43,864 nucleotides of DNA from Geosiphon pyriformis (taxonomy: Eukaryota > Glomeromycota > Glomeromycetes > Archaeosporales > Geosiphonaceae). The notes below the pieces were generated by a model. The model was not told the origin of the DNA and did not search any database. It worked only from the letters and a program-made list of their open reading frames with translations. The position numbers were made by a program, and so were the translations under genes. Position 1 is the first letter of the stretch. Every line of letters begins with the position of its first letter. This document shows, in pieces, positions 36,171 through 43,864 of the stretch. The DNA lies in assembly GCA_016748015.1 (NCBI GenBank), contig JAAOMT010000478.1:1-43864 (forward strand), given 5' to 3'.

Positions 36171-36725
36171 TCACATAGGACTTTTTACAACTGGACTACT
36201 TAACAGAGAGTTGACTAGCCCCAAATTAAGGCATTTCCTAAAACTCATGCTTTTATGCAAACCATTTTCATTGAAATCACCCCCAAGAATGATGAAAGAA
36301 GATTCATTAACAGCCTTTGTGATGAGAGAATTAATCTTACCAGTCTGAGAGAACTGAACCACCAAAGAAGCACCTGCGTAAAGCCCTAAAATTGATACCG
36401 AAAGTTTATTCTTAAACAGCAACTTGATAGATAGGAGCCAACCAGGCACCTCAGAAACCTTGCACACATGTCTCACCAAAGAAAAATCCACGAAGATCAC
36501 AACACTAGCATCCAGATAACCAGAATCCAAGCCAGAGGTAAACACCCTTACATCATCAAATTTGTTGATGATCCAGGAGCGAACTCTTCTCATTAACTTT
36601 GTCTCTGTAAAAATTGAAATCAAATTGTTTATGTTATTGTGCCAATAAATAATGTCATCCTGTTTTGCAGGATTATTTATTCCTCTAATATTGCATGTGG
36701 CAACCTTCCAAACAAGCTCACTCAT
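36171..36725 (-). pseudogene. LINE copy 2: apurinic-type endonuclease domain
   Basis: The ORF starts MSELVWKVATCNIRGINN, the usual first strand of the exonuclease-endonuclease-phosphatase fold. It has IFTETKL with the metal-binding Glu and LGGDFNENGL with the Asp/Asn pair. This domain nicks target DNA to prime reverse transcription. It ends at 36171 in a stop where the family would continue, so the domain is cut before its C-terminal His motif. Confidence 0.85.
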
Positions 36726-37111
36726 TGAGAAGGGAATTGAAAGTTCACACTGCCAGCCAAAACCGAACTTTCAAAATGAGCAGACAAGCTCAAAACAGAT
36801 TTGAAGAGTCTCTCTAACATATTTTCCAACCTGGTAACTTGGGGAAACACTGATAAGTCCACAATTACAGCAGTCTCACCCAAAACTGTTCCTATTACTA
36901 TATCACCCTCCGGATTCTGTGATGGGAGGGTTACTGGCAGCTAACATCCAAGGCTAGGCTGGGAAACTGCCAGCATGAGTGAATCCAACCTCTTAGCCAA
37001 CTCACCAATTTGTCTCACAAGACTGATGAGACTGCTTTCAATACTGACTAGACGTTTTTCCAATTCATTTACAACAGAAGGAAGAGGTTCATCATTAACA
37101 ATGGAATCAAA

Positions 37112-38505
37112 TCATGACTTGCTACCAGAGGGGAGGGGAGTGGAAGAAGCACCAGCAACCAATGCCCAAGTTTTATTACCAAATACTAGAGGATGGGAGA
37201 TGGAAGTAGATTTCTTTGTGTAAATCCTCACCAATCTAAGCTGGTCCTGAGCTAAAAGGGAAGCCCTTTTGCCACTCAGAAATGCAGCATTCTTGACAAA
37301 CCTACAACTAAGAGACATATGACCAAAATTCTTGCAAACCACACATAACACCAAAGAAAGATGAAACCAGTGGAGACCAACACCCTTTATAACCGAAGTC
37401 ACTGCCATTGCATTAACCATATCTAATTCAGAACCAAAACACACAAAGGCACAGCAAACATGAGAATAATTCGAGGAATTGTGATCAATGAAGCAAGTTT
37501 TTTCACCAATAGAACCAATAAAGTCTCACAAATCATGAGCTGTGGTTCTCATGAGGAGAGTATGTAGCAGAGCCCTAAAATTATTTCTGGCATCCCATAA
37601 TTGTTTGTCGATATCAGCCCTGGCCACACAAACCACATCTTTCCTGATGAAGATGGACCACTTAGAAGCCAATAACTCAATTTGTGTCTGATCTTCTAAT
37701 TCGATAATCATCTTTTGCCACAAACCCACTAACTGCATTTTGATCACCTTAATCTTCCCAAATTTAGACACTGCAGCATGCACAGCCTCCACAGAAGTTC
37801 CCAGAGAAATTTTCTTCAACACAATAGCCCAATTCGTACGATTGTTTACCAAATGCTTAAGATTGGTGTTTATCACAATACCATGATCATTTGCCAACTT
37901 CCCAGCAGCCATCATTGCCTTTTCCGAAATGAAAGTCACACAAATAACTCCACCAAATTTTGAGAAAGTAGAAGCCCCCCCAAAACCATTTACACTTGAA
38001 AAAATTTTCCTGATAAAACTCAATTTTTTCTGAGAAGACCTCCTAGCAATGGCCACAAGATCAATATCTAAAGCAAAGGATTTGCGAACAGGCACTTGAA
38101 TAGATGGTTTGATAGGTAGAAGGGGCAGGAAATGAAAGGAATCATCTAACATGTCATTATCTGTATTAACAGTACTATAATCAATCATACCCAAAGGCTT
38201 CCCTAACACCTCTTTGGTCTTCACACACAAACTTTTTGGCATTGATTAGGATCTCCTTCCGCGAAAGCACCACTCTTATCATAGTCAACACTGGTTTCCT
38301 CAACCAAGCACTCCTCCTCCATGTCAATACTCTCAGACTCAGTAGTGTCACCTGTCTTAGAACTCTATAAACAAGCACCAGGAGCTTTAGCAGCAATCCC
38401 TCTATTATCAATACTTTCTGCCAATACACCTCTTTTCTTTTTCTTCCTTGACACAACCACCTTGAAACCACTCTCAGAACCAGAAACTTTAATAGTCTTC
38501 TTCAT
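37112..38505 (-). pseudogene. LINE copy 2: ORF1 with CCHC zinc knuckle
   Basis: A Lys-rich start near 38505 (MKKTIKVSGSESGFKVVVSR) leads into an ORF1 core at 38242-37526, which includes SFALDIDLVAIARRSS, IFSSVNGFGGAS and VIKMQLVGLWQKMI. After a break, 37444-37112 holds an intact zinc knuckle CVVCKNFGHMSLSC (CX2CX4HX4C, about 37345-37304). Such ORF1 proteins bind the element RNA. In-frame stops and frameshifts near 38370, 38235 and 37520 inactivate it. Copy 3 aligns with it over most of its length. Confidence 0.85.
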
Positions 38506-38560
38506 AACAGCAATAACAGGGCCAACAGTGGCCTTGTAATTAAAGAACGGTTTTGATTTA

Positions 38561-39450
38561 TTGTACTGAATGGTAAAAAACTTTTTTCAAAAAAACTTTT
38601 GACTCTTTTTTAGGAATTTTGGACAAAAGAGAAAAAGAAATTTTTTTTATATATTTTTTATTAATATATAATATTTATACAAAATACTAATTTTTAAAAC
38701 AGCAAAATTTAAAATTTTTAAAAACTTAAAAATTATAACAATAAAGTATTAACAATAATAAAAATTAAGAAAATAAAAAATAAAACAGATTTGACTACCA
38801 ACTTAAAAAATTAAATTATTAATTTAAAAAATTAATTAATTTGGTTTAAAATAGTTTTTAAAATAATACTTTTTTTTTGGTTAATTAAAATAAAAATTTT
38901 AATACAGTTTTTTTAATCAATATAAACCAGTTGTTAAAAACAATAATAACAAAAAAAACTTCTTAAAATAAACAATAATATATTACTATAAACTAACAAA
39001 TTTTAACTTAACAAAAAAACTTTACCAAAATACTTTAAATATTATTAATATTATTAAAAATATATTAAAAAAAACATTATAAAAAACAATAAAAACAAAA
39101 AAAAACAAAATTATTATAAAAAATTTTACAATTTTAAAAATAATTAAAAAAACAAAATTATTAATAACAGATTTAATAACAATATTTAAAAAACTTAAAC
39201 AAAATTTATATAAAACTACTTAATATTGTTTTTTAAAATTAATTTAAATTTAATAAAAGTCAATTTAATTTTAAAAATAATATTAAGTATTAAAATTAAA
39301 ACTATTTATTTAAAAAATTTTTAATAACTAATAATTGTTTTTTAAATACTATTAAAGATAATACAAAACTTCTTTCTCTTTTATATCCAAAAAACTCCAA
39401 AGAACATTTTTCTGAAAAAAAAGTTTTTTGTTTTTTTCTTATTAGCTTAT
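38561..39450. other. AT-rich tract between two LINE copies
   Basis: About 0.9 kb, almost all A and T, with A above T and C above G on the + strand. No open frame of note. It separates the 5' ends of two LINE copies that point away from each other. No gene, RNA or structured repeat seen. Confidence 0.65.
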
Positions 39451-41656
39451 ATTAATATTTCTTTATCCAACAATCCTTTTATCATGAATTTAAAAGCCAC
39501 TTCAGGTAACAACATGTCTAAGAAAAAGGCACTCAAGAGTGTTTTTTATGGCCTTGCTAGTGGTTTTTTTTACATAAGAAAAAAGTAGTTCTTGAGAAGA
39601 TCAAATACTTTGGTAATGAAAAAAATATCTTTTTGAACAAGTCTGAATCTGATAACAATGTGTATTTTAATGTTAATAGTTTATCTGGAGATGACAAAAA
39701 TATTAGCATAACTGGTATTAATGGTGGCTCTTTTTTAAGCTCAGCTGCCAATATTCTTAGAGCAAAATGAGTTAATATTAGTGCTAATTTTGGCTTTCTA
39801 CTCAGTTCTCCCGATTTTGTTATGGATGATGATGAAAAAGTCTTTCTTTCTTCTTGTTTCCCAATCTCCTTAGATAAAAAATGGATTAACACTAAAATTG
39901 TTAAATTTCAAGTGGAGGTTGCTATTAAAAAGTTGTTTGCTTTGGACATCAATCTTTTGACAGTGGAAAACAAATTGGTAACAATGAAAACTCAAGTAAT
40001 CAAGAAATTATTTTCAGTAATTAATAGTTTTGGGGGGACCACTACTTTCTTAAAATTTGAAAAGATTATTAAATTCACATTTACATCAGAAAAAAACATG
40101 AACAAAGTGACATCATTGGCTAAAGAAAATAGAATTAAAATAAACAATAATCTCAAAAGACAAGAAATACATTTAGATTGGGCTGTAGTTATCAAAAAAA
40201 TTCCTATGAATATGCTAAAAAATATGATTTTCACTGCAGTGGCTGAATATGATAAAATAGTGTTGATCTGATTGCAATTGGTTGGGTTGTAGCAAAAGGC
40301 TGTAATGAAATTTGCTAAATTGGCTCAGGCTGATTATTTGGTAGTGAGATGGTCATTCCTAATCAGAAAAAATTTGGTGTATGTGGCTAAAGCTATGGAA
40401 AATTGAGATATCTGGGCATTAAGGGATCAGTTTAAAGCATTTTTGTTTACTTTATTAATGGAAACAATTGCACATAATCTTGGGATTTTTTTAAAAGAGG
40501 CTGGTAGAAAAACTTTCTTTATTAATCAATTATTGAAAACTGGCAATAGAATTCACTGTGCTGTAGTTTGTTTTAAATTTGATAAGACATTAAAGTTTGC
40601 TTTTTACATGGAGCCAATTTTTAATAATGTTAAGCTCTTTTGAACAAAAATGAATCTGGTGCAGTATGAAAAATATAGAAGGTTTGGTTATTCTGCTTTG
40701 GAGTATAACATATTAATTGCATCCACTTTTAAGTCTTCAAAACCATTTAAAAAAGTTGCTTCAGATGAATGTTGCCTTTAGTTGGCAAAGTTATATGAGA
40801 AAAAAAGTGTTCCTATTTTCTGTCCTGCTGTCTTTAATAGCAAGTTTTGGGTACAGATAGTCTTACTTGCTTTCTCTTTTGGTGGTTTTGGCTTAGGCCC
40901 TAACTTGTCTTTCTCTGATATTCCCCATGTTGAAAAAAGTTTGTCTGTTAGTCAAATTGACTTATTTATTAATGCTCACTTGAATTCTTTCAAATGTTCC
41001 TTAGAGTTGTTGACAGATTAAGTGTCTGGCATTTTGCATAGATTAAACAGTATAGATCTGATGCCTTTGGTGTCTGCCTTTTGATGTCATCCTTCTATTG
41101 TATTCATTTTGGCTAATACAAACTCAAGTGTAAATATGATTTTGAATAGTTTTTCTATCTTTTTTGTTATTTCTTTTTTGATTATAGATGATACAGTTTT
41201 GGATTTGAGCCTGAATAAATCCAAGATTCTTATCATCAAGGTAGGTAGATTGGAATTTAAATTAGTTACTTTGGAGGTTTCTATTAATATAGTCTTGGTA
41301 AGGTTAGATCAATTGTATACTGGTTTAGACTCTTCTATATCTTCTTTTTCTCTATAAGTGATTTTATCTGGAAGATAGTCACATGTAATGTTAGGAGTTT
41401 GAACAATTTGGTTAAACAGAAAAATATTATTAAATGGCACATGAATTTATGCAACTCAATTTCTATTTTCACTAAGATAAAACTTAAGAGTTGTGCTGGG
41501 CTTTGACTTAAGAACAAGTTTTCTAGTTTAAGGGTTTTTAGCTTTGAATTGAATTCTGGCCATTTGGGCTTAGAAGTTGTAATAATTTTGAATGAAAATT
41601 TTGCTCATTATATATGCAAAGTTTCTAAAGTTCCTGAATGTCTTATTTTTGTTTGT
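39451..41656 (+). mobile_element. LINE retrotransposon, decayed and 3'-truncated (copy 3)
   Basis: Read on the + strand, this holds ORF1 from about 39514 and the first third of the endonuclease, then stops near 41650, where Ty3/gypsy sequence begins. ORF1 aligns with copy 2: KLFALDINLLTVENK, IKKLFSVINSFGGTTTF, WAVVIKKIPMN and FTLLMETIAHNL. The endonuclease start reads VTCNVRSLNN and ISIFTKIKLK. Stops are numerous and often sit where copy 2 has Trp. The 5' boundary is approximate. Confidence 0.85.
39514..41336 (+). pseudogene. LINE copy 3: ORF1 remnant
   Basis: It begins MSKKKALKSVFYGLASGFF and runs through at least eight in-frame stops and shifts. The pieces with clear similarity to the family are 39822-40271, 40443-40643, 40665-40706 (former zinc knuckle), 40782-41021 and 41109-41357. 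In the knuckle all four ligands are now Tyr in the exact CX2CX4HX4C spacing. Trp codons became TAG or TGA, for example at 40290-40292. It cannot encode a functional protein. Confidence 0.82.
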
Positions 41657-41735
41657 TGTTACTTATAAAGAAAACATATAAAAAAAATAGTAGAAAAACA
41701 GATAGACCAATAGGAAAGTAGTAATTAGCACATAA

Positions 41736-41896
41736 GCATATTGCTTAGCAATATGAAGCAATGTCAGAAATTATGGCATATTGCTTAGCAATGTGAAGCA
41801 ATGTTAAAAAATTAGGGCATATTGCTCAGCAATGTGAGCATTGCTTAAAAAATTATAGCACATTGCTCAAGAATGTGAATGATCTTGTAAAATCTA
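41736..41896 (+). repeat. Four tandem ~41-bp palindromic repeats in the LTR
   Basis: Units start at 41736, 41776, 41817 and 41858, spaced 40-41 bp apart. The first three carry a near-perfect palindrome: ATTGCTTAGCAAT in units 1 and 2, ATTGCTCAGCAAT in unit 3. Unit 4 is degraded (ATTGCTCAAGAAT). The array ends about 10-40 bp before a TATA box, so it may be an enhancer of the element. Confidence 0.85.
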
Positions 41897-41903
41897 AATT
41901 AGG

Positions 41904-41911
41904 TATATATA
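41904..41911 (+). promoter_or_regulatory. LTR TATA box
   Basis: TATATATA lies just after the palindromic repeats within the presumed LTR. Its place in front of AGCAAGAGCATTAGAAG suggests transcription starts near 41935. This is inferred from position only. Confidence 0.5.
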
Positions 41912-42338
41912 GCAAGAGCATTAGAAGCAGAAAAAACAGAATAATTACCAAGATCTTCCCATTAACACATCTCTATTAGAATTATCAATATTAATAAATA
42001 ATTATTCACTATCTAAACTTTTTTCCCCATTATTAACACTTCATGTTAATAGTATCAAATACTTAATTACATTGGAACAATAGCTCTTGATCACAGTTAT
42101 TAACAGGATACTAACTTTATTGCTTTGGCTTATATTTTATTTTTTTAATTTTTTTTTGTATTTTTATTTCTTTTATTGTTTATTAATTGATTAAAAATTA
42201 AATGCTGAGTTATTGATGTCAAGAATAACTTGGTAAAAGACCCCAAAGGAAGAGTATAGCAATTAAAAAATTTACAGATAGCTTACCAGAAAAACACAAC
42301 TGCCAGAATAAACTGGCCACTATACTGAAGAAAAAAAT

Positions 42339-43864
42339 TTGACAGAATTGCAATTCTGGAAGGCTACTAATAAAACAACTATTGAATCTCTATTCATTAT
42401 ACAAAAAACTCCAATCCAAAACCTTCAAATCATGAAAACTTTTAAATATTACCAACATAATTCAGCTACTAAACACCAAGTTACAAATTTGTTATTTGAT
42501 TTGAGACCCCAAATAATTATCTGTAACATTTGGTGCTTTCTGTAAGATATAGTTTTACAAAAAATCAGCAACAACAACCATCCAAAAGTGACAAAATTAG
42601 AAAAAATAGAGACAAATCATTTAAGATTTACCAAATTTTTATTTCAGCATTATTGTTAACACTTAAGATTAACCAACAATAACCTATCAGCAAAATCTGC
42701 CTTTAACTTTTACATTAATGAAAAAATCTTATATTTGCTAGGAGTATTAGTAAAAACTGACTCAACAAGAAGAAATTTCTACAATGAATTAATTCAAAAT
42801 ACCAGCCTACTAGTAAATTATAACTTTATGGCAATCCTTACTGAAATCAATAGAGAAATTGAAAATCACACTCAACAAAGATATCCAATTACCTATGTAA
42901 ACAAAGGCAAAGAAAAACTACAAACACCAGCAGTAATATCTTAAAAAATACAACCACCCACTTGGAAGAAAACAAGAGTAGAATTACTAATCAACCCATC
43001 ATATTACTATATATCTGAAAGTGCCATTAACATTTTATCACCAGGCATGTCCACCTCAAATGTGAAACTATCATTAGTCCAACTTTTATTTCAAAGTAAA
43101 CAAAAAAAGCAGAGTTATTAGAAATCTATGGTAATTATTTTGAAGAATTTAAATCATAATCAATGATGCCATCAGAATTTCGATCACTATCACCTCCACC
43201 AGATTTTGGAATCACAAGTCTTTGTGAAGTAACTGAATCAAAAGAAAAGGAAAACAAAAATCAAGAATTTAATTACTAAAACCCAATTTCAGAAAACCCA
43301 AAAAATCAAACTCAGCAAAATCAGAACAATCCAAATTCCAATATCATTAATTAGCAAAACTTACCTCCAGAACTTGTGATAGATCTGTTACCAGTTGTCA
43401 CACCACCACAACAGCCAATACAACCACAACAACTACTTTAACAACCACCATAACAACAGCAACAAATTACAGCACAAATGATTTACATTCCAATTGTTAA
43501 AATAGAAAAATTTACTGGCAAAGAAAACAATGCTCAAGTATGGCTTAATAACATAAGAAAAGCCATTACAGCCAATGGATAGAACAATACTAGAGCATTA
43601 CAAGCCATTTTTTATTTTCTCCAGGATATCACTGACTTATAATATCAGAATTTGACCTAGAAACCCCAAACTTTCAATGCATTTAAGCTAGAATTTCTAA
43701 AATATTTTAGCAACAGCAACAGCATTAATTGTTTGGTTAATATATTTACTACTATTAAGCAATATTATCAGACAAAATTAGAGATATTGTTTAGCATGAA
43801 ATTACTCTTATAAATTTTATCATTAATTAGCATATATTATTGTTTCAAATTATCACTTATTACA
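42339..43864 (+). pseudogene. Ty3/gypsy gag remnant
   Basis: Scattered frames match the gag polyprotein of mycorrhizal-fungus gypsy elements. They are LQIMKTFKYYQHNSATKHQ (from 42339), FYNELIQNTSLLVNYNFMA (42735-42944), IEKFTGKENNAQVWLNNI (about 43500-43555) and TRALQAIFYFLQDI after a stop at 43580-43582. A Gln/Pro-rich linker lies between them (43395-43480). Replacements relative to the family pattern (Asp to Asn, Glu to Lys, Trp to stop) point to G-to-A change. The frame runs out of the window and cannot be translated whole. Confidence 0.7.

Larger units (their letters stand above)
31926..38560 (-). mobile_element. LINE retrotransposon, near full length, inactivated (copy 2)
   Basis: A 6.6-kb element read on the - strand in the order ORF1 (CCHC), apurinic-type endonuclease, reverse transcriptase, RNase H, 3' UTR and A-tail. 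All domains are recognisable, but stops and frameshifts break both ORFs. The 3' end is fixed by the alignment of its UTR with copy 1 and an A-run at 31926-31934. The 5' end is approximate, placed where GC falls sharply upstream of the first ORF1 codons. The combination of a gag-like ORF1, an endonuclease and a terminal RNase H fits the Tad/I-like LINE organisation. The + strand is correspondingly rich in A and C. Confidence 0.9.
41657..43864 (+). mobile_element. Ty3/gypsy-type LTR retrotransposon, 5' part, decayed
   Basis: The LTR probably starts at TGTTAC (41657), exactly where LINE copy 3 loses its endonuclease alignment. It has tandem palindromic repeats, a TATA box and a long T-rich stretch near 42130-42190 before the internal region. 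A degenerate gag follows from about 42240 to the window edge. The 3' end of the LTR and the primer-binding site could not be fixed. The second LTR, protease and polymerase lie beyond the window, if present. The + strand is rich in A and C. Confidence 0.72.

Noticed and set aside
41736-41896. CRISPR-like array of palindromic repeats
   Set aside because: The units are contiguous and wholly similar, without unique spacers, and lie in a eukaryotic LTR next to a TATA box. They are tandem repeats, not a CRISPR array.

Overview
This is eukaryotic nuclear DNA, most likely from an arbuscular mycorrhizal fungus (Glomeromycotina). The evidence is threefold. Twelve conserved genes are cut by about 70 short GT-AG introns. 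The genome has two compartments, with moderate-GC gene DNA set in extremely AT-rich, transposon-filled DNA. The LINE ORF1/endonuclease/RT/RNase H elements and the Ty3/gypsy gag resemble families I know from Rhizophagus and Gigaspora. The genus is inferred, not proven.

Layout. 1-1856: 3' end of a LINE on the + strand with an unbroken RNase H reading frame. 1857-4660: AT-rich tract. 4661-30300: a compact gene block of about 25 kb. 30300-31925: AT-rich tract. 31926-38560: an almost full-length but broken LINE on the - strand, of the same family as the first. 38561-39450: AT-rich tract. 39451-41656: a heavily mutated LINE on the + strand. 41657-43864: a decayed Ty3/gypsy LTR element, apparently inserted into that LINE.

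Gene block, in order, with exon models whose phases close from start to stop: PHO88/SND3 (-), striatin (-), RuvB-like 2 (+), ribosomal protein uS4/S9 (-), ribosomal protein eL21 (+), a FUBP-like triple-KH protein (+), FMC1 (+), a CHY zinc-finger protein (-), SFT2 (+), mitochondrial cob(I)alamin adenosyltransferase (+), NAC alpha (-) and a gp78/AMFR-like RING ubiquitin ligase (+). Four adjacent pairs are head-to-head with 266-598 bp between start codons, so shared promoters are likely. The products are mostly housekeeping: translation (uS4, eL21, NAC alpha), ER targeting and quality control (PHO88, gp78-like), Golgi traffic (SFT2), mitochondria (FMC1, adenosyltransferase), chromatin (RuvB-like 2), STRIPAK signalling (striatin) and RNA binding (KH protein).

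I did not find a new defence system, gene cluster or CRISPR array. The points most worth a second look are the B12 adenosyltransferase gene with its GC-AG intron, the 11-residue repeats fused to the KH protein, the gp78-like ligase without a CUE region, the transition-driven decay of the transposons (including a zinc knuckle with all four ligands changed to Tyr), the palindromic 41-bp repeats in the LTR, and two orphan gene-like fragments at about 15.3 kb and 29.6 kb.
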